Below, piece by piece: positions 22,888 to 34,830 of a stretch of 64,000 bases of DNA. The position numbers and the translations under genes were made by a program. Numbering within the stretch: the stretch's first letter is position 1; the number at the start of each line of letters is the position of its first letter. The notes under the pieces are model-generated. The model did not search any database, had not been told where the DNA came from, and worked only from the letters and a program-made list of their open reading frames with translations. Origin of the DNA: Rhizophagus clarus (Eukaryota > Glomeromycota > Glomeromycetes > Glomerales > Glomeraceae). The stretch covers positions 959,001 through 1,023,000 of the forward strand of contig BLAL01000193.1 in NCBI GenBank assembly GCA_015698045.1, given 5' to 3'.

Positions 22888-24266
22888 ATGTACAAATTAA
22901 ACGAAGATATTTTTTACTTAATTTTCCAAGAATTACAAGATGATGATAAAACCCTTATTTCATGCCTTACACTAATAAAACTTTGTGTGAAATAATTATT
23001 CCAATTTTATGGAAGAATCCTTGGAAATTTTTGAAAAGAAAAAAAATATTATTAGATGTAATAATTTCACATTTATCAGATGATTCAAGAAATTATTTAT
23101 CAGGTCAAGGAATTGATTTTTTGACAAATTATCAAAGACCTTTTTTTAATTATGTTAGTCTCTGTAAACATTTAAATTTTAATGAATTAATTGAAATGGC
23201 CGAGACTATTAATTTATCATATATTGGTAAAATCTTAATTATTGATGAAATAATTTATCTTTTTATTAATAAGGATACTAGGTTTACGCATCTTTATATA
23301 CCTTATCGATTTAATTATCAAATATATCTTGTTCCTGAAGCCAAGTACTGTTTTTCAGAGCTTGAATTTCTTAGCTGTAATACTTGCATAGATGATGATA
23401 TTTTGTTCGGATTAACAGAATTATGTAAATCAATTAAAGAATTAGAACTTATTATTGAAAAGGATGCCAACAATTATGGAATTATTAAATTAGTTAAAAG
23501 TCCAAAAAATCTATTTAACGTTTGTTTACTAACCAAAAATTTTTCAAGAACTAACGAACAATTTTGCGAAATTCTTGAAAATTCATTGGTTAAACATGCG
23601 AGTACTATACAAAATTTTAAGGTGACTAAGCGACCTACCACAAAAATTATTTCACCCTTTATATGATTTATATCAATAACACAGTCATACAATTCTAATT
23701 TAACTAAATTATTAATGCCATGGAATTATTTAGAGAAAGTATCCCTACCATTCTTATAAATCTTTAAGCTTAACAAGTTTAATTGAAACTACAATTAAAA
23801 TCTGATTGTCTGCATCATGAAGAGAAGATTTATTCAAGTTGTTTATAACAATTTTCCATACCTCAAATATCTTAAATTAGTGGTTAGAATTTGTAATATT
23901 TTAGAATTTAAAAATTTATTTATCAATCATCAAAGTTTAAATGGATTATATATTATTATTGATAATGGATTTTTTGGTGACCAAATATTCAATTGACATT
24001 ATTTATTTGAAATTTTGGTTAGTTCATCACCAACTAATTTACTCAAGTTTAATTTCCATTTTGATAAGGCACCTAACTATAATGATTGGAAAGGTAAACG
24101 TTCTATTTATTTATCAATCATTCAAGATAGTAATTTGGGAGTTTATAGCATATTGAAGTATTATGATATAGTAGAAGAATATATAACACAAGGAATTGTT
24201 ATAAAGTATAACCACTATAATCATTATCTGGATAAACAGGATGAAGGTTTTAATTTTAATCTTTAA
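22888..24266 (+). pseudogene. F-box (LRR-type) protein gene, broken
   Basis: The start MYKLNEDIFYLIFQELQDDD at 22888 followed by IIIPILWKNPWKF is the N-terminal F-box-like pattern of a large Glomeromycotina family. These proteins would be substrate receptors of SCF ubiquitin ligases, with the F-box binding Skp1 and the rest choosing the target. The frame shifts near 22970. The longest intact piece is 22962-23666, which ends in a premature stop after TKRPTTKIISPFI. Family-like text continues in other frames (WNYLEKVSLPFL about 23720, VVRNCNILEFKNLLINHQSL-like about 23880, NLLKFNFHFDKAPNYNDW about 24040) to a stop at 24264. At least four breaks are visible. Confidence 0.65.
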
Positions 24267-24524
24267 GGTGGATATATCCTGATGATGAAGGTTATAATTT
24301 TGAAGATTTTCAGTTTGTAGATTAACTATATTCTTGAACAAATTTTTCTTTATGTAATTTATATAATAATGCTCTTTATTTCATAATAAATTTCGGTATC
24401 CTCTTTATAAATTAATTATATTTATTATAATAATAAATTGTACGATTTAACGAATCGGTAGAATCCATAAAAATTTATTAATAAAAACATTATAATTAAT
24501 TATAAATTCAAATTTGGAAATTTT

Positions 24525-24644
24525 CTTTGTATTTTATTCCACGTTTTTAAAATCCAATAACTTTGCATTTTATTCCACGTTTTTAAAATCCAATAACTTT
24601 GCATTTTATTCCACGTTTTTAAAATCCAATAACTTTGCATTTAA
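24525..24644. repeat. 36-bp tandem repeat, three and a bit copies
   Basis: The unit, starting CTTTGCATTTTATTCCACG and ending AAAATCCAATAA, is repeated three times with one change (GTATTT in the first copy), followed by a partial unit. Confidence 0.9.
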
Positions 24645-24704
24645 TTCAGTTTAACAATTAAAAAATATTAAAAATTTAAAGAATACAGCATACAGGAAAA
24701 CTTT

Positions 24705-24884
24705 ATGAATAACATAGCCCCCTTGCTTCTTGAAAAATGCCAAAGAAAAAAGTTTTTTTCTACAGAAATGTATCAAGAGTATGTACTTATTATTGCCGAA
24801 GCTCAAATGCTTTTTTTTGAGCAACCAACCAGTTACATAAAAGAAATAATTGATTTAGGAATTTTTGAAGCACATCAACTTTAA
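24705..24884 (+). CDS. Small hypothetical protein, 59 residues
   Basis: An ATG-started frame beginning MNNIAPLLLEKC, with a balanced, protein-like composition (FFSTEMYQEYVLIIAEAQ) and predicted helices. No family is recognised. It could be a first exon or the remnant of a longer gene. The DNA after it is not coding-like. Confidence 0.25.
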   Translation: MNNIAPLLLEKCQRKKFFSTEMYQEYVLIIAEAQMLFFEQPTSYIKEIIDLGIFEAHQL

Positions 24885-26307
24885 AAGACCATGAGAAAAG
24901 ATCTTAAATTAAATCTCGTCATATAGTAAAATTTATTATTGAAGTTTGTTGAACTATGCAAATAGCCTGTACGAGAAAAGTATGCATCAAAGTTTCATTA
25001 GCTTTAAAAGGTTTCCTGTATGGCATAAATCATATAAATATTGTGTCGCTTGAGCGCATAACTTAAATTATTTTTTAATAAATTAGACATTATTCTCCGA
25101 ACTTTAAATTATTAAAATTTTATATTATAAGGAGTTTAATGGTAGGAACTTTTTGATGTCTTAATTATGCTTTTATCACTCATATACCGCATATATACTA
25201 TAATGCAGCATAAGCTTAGCTAATAACAACAAGTGTCAAGCAATAATCAAAATCAGTAATAAAAAGGGTGTCAAAATCGACCAAACAACAAAAATTCTTT
25301 ACTTGAGATAGGATAACTTAAAAAAAATTTCCTATATCTGCTAATATAAAGCATTAATAAGATAAAAGCACATTTCTCCTTTAATTATAAAATAAACCTT
25401 TTATACATCATTAAATTCCCAACAACTCTTCAAGTTAGAGTGAATTAACTGACATTGTTTCAAATCATTATGTAACAATTTTCTTAAAAAAATGTGAGCA
25501 ATTATCAACTGCATATTTAATATGGATGAAAAGCTGGTAGTCTGGTACTGACTGAAGAAAGAACAAATGAAGAGCCCAGAGGTTTGATACGACAAGAAAT
25601 TTAACTATTAATACAATAGATGATAAAATGGTATTTTAAATGTTAACTTGTTCGGGCTTAGAAAGCATTTTTTAGCTATAAAATCACCTCTTGAAGGATT
25701 TGTTTTTTTTTTAAGTTCTCTGTTAATTTTTTTTTTGATTTTTGAAAAAAATGACTCAAACTTGTTAAACCTACATCCACGGATACTGATACCTCATCAA
25801 TCTTGAACAAAAACTCTCCTACTATTGCAATAGTGATTTTACCAATAACAATAACCTCATATTTCATATTAAAAATAATCTGACTTTTTTTTTCTGAACA
25901 AAGTCGAGTTTATTTTTGTGTGATAAATGAATCAAAAACCAAAGAACAAGTTTTTCAAGATTTAATTCAATGTGTAAAAAATGACAGTAATCACTTGGTC
26001 TAAAATATTTGGCCAATTAACTTAGTAGCGGCAATGTACTACTTTCAGTTAAATGTTTAGAATGAATTAATTCAAAAGCGGATATCCAACTTATATAATA
26101 ATTCAATATTGTCAAGTTAAGAAACGAAATATTTATCATAATCAAGAATCCTCCTCATCCTTCAAAATCAAACTCTTTATCATCTCTAATCCCTTAATAA
26201 AGAACTAACCCACGCTCACCACATACACAGACAACAACCCTTCAACCTCAATTCACAAATTTCACCATTTTCACCTCCTGTCACCCAATCACTCCTTAGT
26301 ACCTAGT
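24885..26307. other. AT-rich region without a supported gene
   Basis: Short open frames on the minus strand at 25401-25595 and 25676-25867 resemble no family and lack good codon composition. From about 26150 a C-rich stretch leads into the zinc-ribbon gene. Confidence 0.4.
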
Positions 26308-26662
26308 CAACTCCTCCCTTGTTCAAAATGTAATATTTTTAAACAATTAAATTTGCACAATCTTTGCAACACAAGCAAATGCGAAAAGTGTGAGAAAGAA
26401 GCAAGATTAGATGATAATAACAAAATTGTCATGATCAATATTTCAAAGAGTATGACTACATGGATGATGCTAACTTTAATCCTCTTTATCAATCTTCTCA
26501 GTCTCAACCCAAGATAGAAATTTGTCCAGGCTGTGATGAATTATGCGAAATTTCTGAAAATAAGAAGATTTGTAATTATTGTCATGCAAAACAAGTAAAC
26601 TTACTTTTCCTTATACAACAACAAAAACCAAAACCAAGTCAAATATGTTCTAATAATAACGA
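26308..26662 (+). pseudogene. Zinc-ribbon protein N-terminus, cut by a transposon
   Basis: Two zinc-binding clusters follow each other in different frames. The first is PCSKCNIFKQLNLHNLC followed by CEKCEK (26322-26400); the second is ICPGCDELCEISENKKICNYC (about 26517-26583) preceded by YMDDANFNPLYQSS. Clusters of this kind precede the catalytic domain of TKL kinases in Glomeromycotina, so this is probably the start of such a kinase (inference). A frame change separates the two clusters, and the gene ends where a transposon terminus begins at 26663. No kinase domain follows. Confidence 0.5.
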
Positions 26663-27110
26663 CCCTATAAAAAAACTGGTTACATTTTTTACAAGGTTAT
26701 ATGTTTTTTTTTCCTTATAAAAAACGTATTATAACGGCTCATTGAAAAGATACGGGAAAATGCACAATTTCATATCACTAAAAACATGGAATTTACACGA
26801 TTTGGCTATGATTTGTTCATAGAATTTACAAGATTTGATAGTGATTTGATCATTGAATTTACGTGAAATTTACAAGGTTTTGTAATTAATTCGGCTGAAA
26901 TTATAAATAGTACAGGTCAAATTTATAATTTAATTTCGGTTGATAATATAATTATCTTTATTATATATTATAAACAAATTTAAATATCAATACACTTTGT
27001 CAAATTATAATAAAAATACAAAATCAAATACAATTTCGGTTGATAATACAATTATCTTTATTATATATTATAAACAAATTTAAATAACAATAAATACATT
27101 ATGAAAAATA
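26663..27110. mobile_element. Single end of the CCCTATAAAAAAACTGG family
   Basis: Starts with the same 17-base terminus as the element at 4153 and stays alignable for about 200 bp (AAAGATACGGGAAAATGCAC for AAAGATACGGAAAATTGCAC). No matching right end is visible downstream. From 26931 a 55-bp direct repeat (TTTCGGTTGATAATA at 26932 and 27038) follows. It is a truncated copy. Confidence 0.65.
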
Positions 27111-28011
27111 AATAACAAAAGTAAAGGATATTAGTATAAATAAAAAAACGTTAGCTGTTAGCTAGTATAAGAGAATAAAGAAAATATTATTGTTAGTAAT
27201 ATTTAAATAGTAAAAAGATAAAAATGTACTATTAGTAATATAATATAAGCAAGTATATTATATAAGTAATATTAGTATAAAAAATAAAATAATATTAGAA
27301 ATAAAAAAAATGTCATGCGTTAGTAATATTAAAAATAAGTAATTATTAGTTAAATAATACATTTTCAAACCTTAGCTGTTAGTATTAGAAATAAATCTTC
27401 TTGCTATAAATATTAAAATATTAAAAAATATAAGTAAAAAAATAACGAGAATAAAATATCAAGAGATTAAAAAAAAAGTGCAAGAAAAGAAAGACGCGAA
27501 TTTATTTTATTTTTTTTTTTTTAAAAAAAAATGCATGTTGAATAGCAAACATGTGCATGATCGTGCATACGTGTTCAGATAATGGGTGACGCAATAAGAA
27601 ACAACCAATCAAACGAATGCTTACATATAACACAAAGTTCAAGAGAAACTGAAATGAAAGCAAGGCAAAAAATTATAATTATAATGAAGTGGAATTCGTA
27701 GGGGTAAAAATTATTCAAAAAAAAACGTAGCTTCATTTTTTCCATTTTATATTTCTCCAATAGCATCTCTATATCATACGGTAAATTTTTGATTAAATTA
27801 TAATAACTATGCGAATTATTGAATAAAAATCGCTTTAAATATGTCTTAACAGTTATTTTTTGCAAGAAAAATTCGCTCAAATTTTTCCTCCTATTAAACA
27901 ATGATTGTAAAAAACTGAATCAGCTGGTTAATTTTGCAGTTATTATTGTTTAAATAATGATTGTTTTAAGAATATATCTAAATTAAGTTATTATTGTTAC
28001 AAAAATTTTAA
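27111..28011. other. AT-rich intergenic region
   Basis: TAGTAATATT-type short repeats between 27120 and 27420, otherwise plain sequence. The 108-codon minus-strand frame at 27575-27901 has no family features. Confidence 0.4.
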
Positions 28012-28322
28012 TGTTAATGTCCTTTTTGTCCTCCCATTATTGTTTCTTTTGTTCTCTTTATCTTCCCATTGTTCTTACGTTTCTTTTGATCCTTCCATTA
28101 TTAATTCTTTCGTTCCTTTGGATCTTCCCATTGTTTTTCCATTCTTTTTATTCTCCTATCTGCTATTGTTCTTTCGTTCCTTTTTATCCTCCAATTGTTT
28201 CTTTCGTTCCTTTGATCTTTTCATTGTTCTTTTTATTCTTTTTGTTCTCCTATTGTTTTTTTGTTCCTTTTGATCCTCCCATTGTTTTTTCATTCCTTTT
28301 GATCCTCTCATTGTTTTTTTTT
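28012..28322. repeat. Degenerate pyrimidine-rich minisatellite
   Basis: About ten imperfect copies of a roughly 28-31-bp unit of the form CTTTTGATCCTCCCATTG followed by TTCTTTCGTTC. One strand is nearly all pyrimidine. Hydrophobic open frames over it are by-products of the T-rich repeat. Confidence 0.8.
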
Positions 28323-28572
28323 AGTTAGCCGAAGGAAACCATTTCCATTTACTCCTCCATCTTTGTTTCTTGAATTTCTTTTTCGATAAAACTATTCATA
28401 TTAGAGGTTAGAAATGTAATTGCAATCCACTTTGGAAGTCCATCGGTCATGCTTCTGTACATGGGTTTTAATGAAAGCTACGTACGTATCCGACCCCAAA
28501 TATTTTTTGACAACCATGAAAATTTACAGGATTGATGATAACTTTGGTCATCTGCATAATTATAGGTTCGTA

Positions 28573-29172
28573 AGGACCCCGAGCAATATATGTATAGGTA
28601 ACAGAATTATTTGCTTAGAATATACTATTTTAGCCACAGTTAGAGATTAAATTTGCTTAGAATTGATGATATTTATTACCAATGTCATATTTTTCATTTG
28701 CTTATTTTTTGCAGAATTTTTGATAAGTCATATATTTCGATTGCTTATTTTTTGATAATATATAATATATACTATATAATAAAAAATTTTATCGTTGTAC
28801 GTTCATACCAATTAAATATTGTAATATTTTATCATATTTTGGAAACGAAGGTTTCAATTGATGGTAATATATTAAAGTTAATAAATAGGGAACGAAATTA
28901 AATATTGTAATAAATATTTTGGTCAGGATGATTTTATTGAAATATTAATTGTATATCACGAAGCAATAAATAACGATTGAAGTATTGGAAGTAATCAGCA
29001 TATTTTCAGATGATAAAAATTATAAAGTCATATGATTAGATTGCTTATTTTTGAGCAATTTATGAAGTTACATGTTGAGTTTGCTTATTCATCTTAGTAA
29101 AAAACCTTGCGTAGAGTTATTATTAAATTTTTGAATTTGTCTGTTACTTATACATATATTGCTCGGGGTCCT
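28573..29172. mobile_element. hAT-type MITE, 600 bp
   Basis: Inverted ends AGGACCCCGAGCAATATATG match over about 31 bp with one difference, flanked by a perfect 8-bp duplication GGTTCGTA (28565-28572 and 29173-29180). The interior is AT-rich with repeated TTGCTTATTTTTTG-like boxes and no transposase. The 8-bp duplication points to hAT. Confidence 0.85.
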
Positions 29173-29180
29173 GGTTCGTA

Positions 29181-30529
29181 CAATACATAAATCAAAAATT
29201 ATGAATTCTATATAGCAATAAAGTACAATTCACTTTATATCATGTCAAGTCAAAAACCGGAATTCAATGATGTAAAAAAAAAGATTTTTATAGTATCGAA
29301 ATAATCAATGCGCATATTTTGTATTTCTAAAAATAAAGTATAATTTATATGCCAATCTTTAAAAAAATAAAAAATAAAAAAAATTATTTACCAATAATAA
29401 TGTTCATATTTAATTTATTAAAATAAGAATTCAATACAAAAGTAAAAAAATTCAAAAAGACAAAAAGAATACATAACTCCCTAATCTACGAATAAAATAA
29501 ATTAAACTAGACTAACAAATTCAAACTTGACATTACAATCACCCATACTGCGCCAACTAAATGTATTAAGCAAAAGCACGTGAAAAAACTGGAATTCAAT
29601 GATTTTTATAGTTAATTAAATTAAAATATGGTGCATTGATTTAATATAAAAATATTTTTTTTTCATGTTAATTTTAGTAAATAAGTTATTAATTAATTTA
29701 ATTAATTTGATATAAAAAAACCAAAAAATTTTTCTGTAAAGGACTGTCTCTGATACCATTAATTAGTAATCATCAATTAAAGCGATCATGCAATAATATG
29801 TTCTACTGCAGGTTCAATCCAATTGTTGTATTTTTTTTTTAACCACAAATGTATCTTAATAAAAATAATTCATTTTTTTTTTTATTTATAGAATTAAAAA
29901 AATTATTCCAACACCATTAATTATTTTTTATTAGTAATCACAAATTAAACTGATCATGCAATAATAATATGTTCCATTGTGAGTTTAACCCAATTATCGT
30001 AGTTTTTTTTTACCCGTAGATGTATTTTAACCTAAATAATTATAGAAATTTTTTTTTTTTTTTGTACACAAAAATTTTTTACCAAATTTTTTCTTTTTTA
30101 AAATAGAATAAACCCTTATCCGTAAAAAAAAATTGATTGCTAGCATAAAGCATAAAGCATAAAGCTATAGGCTATAGGCTATGCTATAAGCTATCCCTTC
30201 GTCTGCAACGCAGGTAAATTTGCCTGCATAAACATAGTAGCATGTGAAAGTCTACAGACGATCGGATAAGCATAAGTTATAAAAACGTCACAAATGTTTA
30301 AACCTTATTTAGTAATCAGCCTAACTATAAACTGAAACTTGGTTAGTATGATCGACAGAAAATTTTTAAAAAAATCAGGCTATCTACAAAAAAGTTCAAG
30401 CAACGTGGCACAAGTTTTTTGACATGATGATAAATTTAAAATTGACAGATTGTGTGATTTATTTCATAAGATTCTTTTTTGGATTCTAATTATAAAATTT
30501 AATCATCTTGTTTTAATAAAAATTTCAAA
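29181..30529. other. AT-rich region with a local duplication
   Basis: A diverged direct repeat of about 115 bp (29755-29870 and 29927-30045, sharing GATCATGCAATAATA), and short CATAAAG and CTATAGG tandem units at 30143-30190. No gene supported. Confidence 0.45.
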
Positions 30530-30960
30530 CTTTCTTTAGACTTTTAAACATCCATTTTCTGTAGCTTTATTATATCAATAAATAACTTTATCTATATTTC
30601 CAAATTCACTCATCTTTTTCATATAAAGATGCAAGACTTTGTTATGTATCAACATTGTCCCATTGCAACAATTTCATTTTCAAGATTAATTTCAAATTCA
30701 TTTCCATATTTATAAAAATGTCCAAGTTTATAATAAGAAGCGATACCTTGTTCAGCTGATTTTTTATAAAACTCAAATGCTCGTCTTTTTGATGAGTCAA
30801 GAGTCCCACCTAATTCATGTAACTCACCTAATTTATACAGTGCGAATTTATTATCATTTTCTGCTAATTTATGATACCATGATTAGCTTCATCTAATTCA
30901 ATCGATTCTTCAATATTTTCTTCTAAATTATTCAGTACATTTTTTACCACTCAATACTTG
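30530..30960 (-). pseudogene. Sel1-repeat protein fragment
   Basis: The minus strand from 30870 to 30649 is open and reads FALYKLGELHELGG, AFEFYKKSAEQG and SYYKLGHFYKYG. These are two Sel1-like repeats, alpha-helical solenoid units with the A..YKKSAEQG hallmark. There is no start codon, and stops and shifts lie on both sides, so this is a remnant. Intact relatives carry many such repeats, often behind a kinase domain in these fungi; none is present here. Confidence 0.65.
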
Positions 30961-31099
30961 TATTATTTAATAATTAAATTGTTTCCCATTTATTAAATGC
31001 AGTTAATTATCATTAAAACATTAAAAACTTATTGTGAGACCTTATGGACGATCATCTCGTTGTTACTCTAATTGACATAAATAATAATAAAAGATTAAC

Positions 31100-31195
31100 T
31101 TATGAACGGTCCAGTCCTCCAGTCCGGTCCTGGATGAAAGACCGGTCTTTTTGGGACCAGACCGGGCCGTAGACCGTACCGATCCATCCCTAAGG
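31100..31195. mobile_element. Solo hAT-like transposon end
   Basis: A GC-rich island in AT-rich DNA. Read on the minus strand it starts TTAGGGATGGATCGGTACGG and continues with CCGGTCTGGTCCC and GACCGGTC boxes, the look of a hAT terminus with its subterminal repeats. No partner end was found. Confidence 0.4.
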
Positions 31196-32483
31196 ACGTG
31201 CACTTATTTGTTGATATTATTTTGTAAATATTAAATATTTTGTATAAATAAATTGTCGATTTTAAAAAATTTAAGATACAACTCTATTCGACAAATATGT
31301 TTTGTTTAATTCTTTATAATTCAATTTTGGTACTATCATATAAATCAAAACCGCCTTTGTCACTTTAAGTAAACTTGCAGAGCAGTCATAATTGCACCTA
31401 TTATACAATTTTTAAAGCCATATGTTGAAGTGTTTGGTTTTTAGTATTTTTTTTTTTTGCTGCGTCACAAACTAACATCTGCGCCACATAGTCTGTCACA
31501 GATGTGTTCGTCGCATACTTATTTGGTAATGCAATATCGGTACACACCTAACATCATAAATATTTTAGATTGTCAACAAATTAATCATTTTTTTTATACT
31601 TGAAGATTTAAAATAAAAATTTTACCATGACAAAATAGACTTCAGTGCTTTGTAAGCGTTAATACAACTAAGAAATGTTTTTCAAAATAAATAGTATATT
31701 GCAAACATTCTCATTAGTTTTGGGTGCACATTTTTAAATTGCAACATAAACTATAGCATATTAAATTTATATATTTTATAATACAATACAATTGAATCAA
31801 AATTTTTTTATATATTTGCTTCACTTTCTAGATCGAGTTCTATATAAAAATTAATCTCATGCAGACCTGACCGTAAGATCTGCAAAAAGTTTAGGATTAA
31901 TAACCGAGAGTTACACGTTATAAATTAGTCACGTGTAATATATTTGATTGGTTATCTCGCGTGATTTGGCTCAGTGCTTGGCTCAGTACTCCACGATATC
32001 ATGCATTTTGTTAATCAAACTTGATACCATGTATCACTTATTCTCTTATGATAATATGAATGAAAAATTAAATATAAAATTATCTGATTTATTTGGAACA
32101 ATTGCTGTACTTACAGTGAAAAATTTTCATAATTCCTGATTATTATTTTATATAATCTAATTACTATATTACAATATATTAATATATTAGTTTTTTTTTA
32201 ACTATAATGCTATATTCTATAATTCTATAAAAATGAATAAGAAATGTTAAAATAAAAAAAAATTAATAATTAAAACCATCAATAATCAAATTGACGAAAA
32301 ATTAATAGAATTAATTAAAATAAGTAATTAAGGTGAATTAATATTTTTTCTTCTCCATCTCATCAAAAATCTCTTTACTAATAAAAAAAAAATAAATAAA
32401 AATAAAAAATTAGCAAAGTACTTGAGAAAAATTGTGTAATGAAAAGTAATAATATTGTATGATAAATAAAATAAATTTGATAA
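31196..32483. other. AT-rich intergenic region
   Basis: No gene supported. The 63-codon frame at 31948-32139 has no recognisable feature. Confidence 0.4.
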
Positions 32484-32879
32484 TTACAGCATGCTTTTGA
32501 TCTCAGGATCATTATCAATGAAATCATCTATTGCTTCTCCAAATTCATTGGGCGTAGTTTTAAATGTTGGTGGATTTGTAAAAGTTGATTGAGCTCCCTT
32601 ACTATACATAACTTGTAGCTTGTATACTAGCTCGAAGAGTGGTTTATATTTATAATAATTGGTTTTAAGACTCATCGTCTCCGCCGATTTCGCCATCTGA
32701 TCTTTTTTGAATATAAAAAAGGAGTTTTGGGGAGTAGAACTGTTATTCGGAATGATGAGCTCTTCGATCGGCAACGTAAATGAATAATCCATCTTTGAGG
32801 CCAATTCCTCAATTTCATGGATTAAAGATTCTGGATCTTGGATGGTATCAACAAAAACAAACTTTGGTGTTTGAGACAT
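32484..32879 (-). CDS. Small protein with a degenerate HMG-box-like segment
   Basis: A 131-codon frame with an ATG start (MSQTPKFVFVDTIQ). Residues about 48-60 read STPQNSFFIFKKDQMAK, which resembles the start of a fungal MATA-type HMG box (usually RPPNAFILFRKD). The usual second and third helices with their Trp and Tyr are not clear: KYKPLFELVYKLQ follows. Such HMG proteins are strongly expanded in Glomeromycotina, as possible transcription factors or mating-type relatives. Here DNA binding is doubtful. The tail is acidic (EAIDDFIDNDPEI). It could be a degenerate copy or unrelated. Confidence 0.45.
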   Translation of the reverse strand: MSQTPKFVFVDTIQDPESLIHEIEELASKMDYSFTLPIEELIIPNNSSTPQNSFFIFKKDQMAKSAETMSLKTNYYKYKPLFELVYKLQVMYSKGAQSTFTNPPTFKTTPNEFGEAIDDFIDNDPEIKSML

Positions 32880-34172
32880 TTTTCTTAATGAGTATTTTTA
32901 TTTAGAGTTTATATTTTAAATATGAAAGTCAACAAATTTAAGAAAAAAAAAAACAAAGTGAAGGAAATTTTGATCCTTTAAATACTTGTAATTTGGAAGG
33001 TAAAGTATTCCGTCGTTATTTTTACGATCACATGTAATTTACTAGCACAATAGTTTAAAGAAAATTTTGACAATATAGAAATATCGTTGGTTTTAAAAAT
33101 TTTTATTAACTTGATACACATTTTTGTTACGCGTTTTCTGAAACTGGATGTATGAAATTTCTTGTGATCATTCATAATTTACCAAATAAGTAATTATAAA
33201 CTAAATCATTTAAATTCTCATCTACCTTAAAGTGTGATATTCTCCGGAGAAGTATTTCCATTTGAATTTGTTTTTCATTTTTGAATTCATTTTATATAAT
33301 ATTCTCCCAATTTTTTCCGGAGTTTAATTGCACAAGATTTGATTTCTTCATGAACCAAAATTGTGAACAACCACATGTATAAAAAAACATTCTTTCCGAT
33401 ATACTAGTAATAACATCATTCATATCCATTCTCTTCGTGATAATTATTTGCTGTTTCAGGAATATCCGAAAGGAAGAAAATATGAGGTGTAACGTGATCG
33501 ACAACAAATTTACTAGCCAATCAAATTTTCTTTTAACGTTCTTTTAACGACAAAATTGGACCTGTGTAACATAACGCAGTGCGGCCGACACTTAATCCGC
33601 AATTCTATATCCGAATTCTTACGTGTAGCCGTGTGACTTGCTAATTCTCATTTCAAACGACATCCATATGATGAAACATAACAATAATAACCACTTTTAT
33701 GATATTATCTGAAATATTCGGTATACCGTATACCAAAATCAGTTCTGAAGGAATGTTTCACTGAAAAAAAAATATTTGTAATGTGCATTATTATGCATGA
33801 GGATGATCATGCATTAAAAAAAAAAAATTTAATTGGTCAATACATCGGATTATTTGGATAACTCGAAATTTCTCATACATATGTACAAATTTCTTTCGCT
33901 AAGATAGGCACTGTCACATAACTTCTCATTCTTACTATTATTGATGTATCAAAGATTATTTTTCATTAGTAATTATTTTTTATCTTAAGGACAAAAATAA
34001 AGAATAAATTGCACTTAATTCCCAAAAATACTTGAAACATATTTGTACAAAGAGCAAATAAAAAACGCTAGCGATCATCATCAGAGAGTTTGAATACTTC
34101 TCCGCTTCATAATAAGTTTATTGAAAGATTCACAATCATGAAACTTAATAAAAAATAGTAAATAAACATATA
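32880..34172. other. Intergenic region
   Basis: AT-rich, with no supported gene on either strand. Confidence 0.4.
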
Positions 34173-34340
34173 ACCGTTCCAACTTGATTGTTTGTTTAAC
34201 GTCCAGTTTTGAGAAAAATTCCAGGGGAGGGGGTACTAAATAAACAAACAAGTTGGGAAATTTCGGAAAATTTTAGAAAATTGCAATTTAAATTTAGTGA
34301 GCCGCGGAGGACGTTAAACAAACAATCAAATTGGAACGAC
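34173..34340. mobile_element. MITE of about 168 bp with 30-bp inverted ends
   Basis: Ends CGTTCCAACTTGATTGTTTG and, inverted, CGTTCCAATTTGATTGTTTG continue to TTTAACGTCC on both sides. The flanks read TA next to each end, so a Tc1/mariner-type TA target is possible. No coding capacity. Confidence 0.65.
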
Positions 34341-34499
34341 CTATTTAAGAAAAAAAAATAAGATAAAAAATTCACATAAAAAATATTCAAGATTTAATAA
34401 ATTTATGTCAACGCACTCGTTATTATGATTTAATTCATCTTATTGGTAAATTTAATGTTGATAATTACAATTTATTCTTAATAGTTAAGGATAGGCTAA

Positions 34500-34830
34500 A
34501 AAGTTTAAAAATTGTATACACAATCACAAGAATCACAATAATGTCAGAGAAAAATTATAATGGTAAAAGAATCACGAAGTTAACAAAAGAAATACTACAA
34601 AAATTAAAGTTCAAAGTTGTTAATGAAGCGTCCAATTACCATAATTAAAGAAATAAACAATCACAAAATGATGGAAACATTGTGAAAACGATGAAATATC
34701 ATAAAATTACTGCCAGAGTGATGGACGAAGTGCCACGAAATAATTGAAACATCATGAGAATTATAAAGAAAGCAACATGAAAATAATAAATATCTTGAAA
34801 TGACGGATATATTACAATAAAAATATATGA
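34500..34830. repeat. Degenerate roughly 24-bp repeat
   Basis: Loosely repeated ATCA(C/T)GAAA..ATAATTGAAAC-like units, for example GTGCCACGAAATAATTGAAAC at 34727. They resemble the hAT satellite unit at 18478-19101 and may be a remnant of a related element. Confidence 0.35.

Noticed and set aside
28011-28328. 105-codon hydrophobic, transmembrane-looking frame
   Set aside because: It is the translation of the T-rich minisatellite.
29748-29758. Reverse complement of TGGTATCAGAG, like a primer-binding site of Copia-type elements
   Set aside because: No terminal repeats, coding remnants or polypurine tract nearby; an 11-base match is not enough.
29811-29820. GGTTCAATCC resembling a tRNA B box
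   Set aside because: No A box at the right distance and no cloverleaf; the second copy of the local duplication does not keep the motif.
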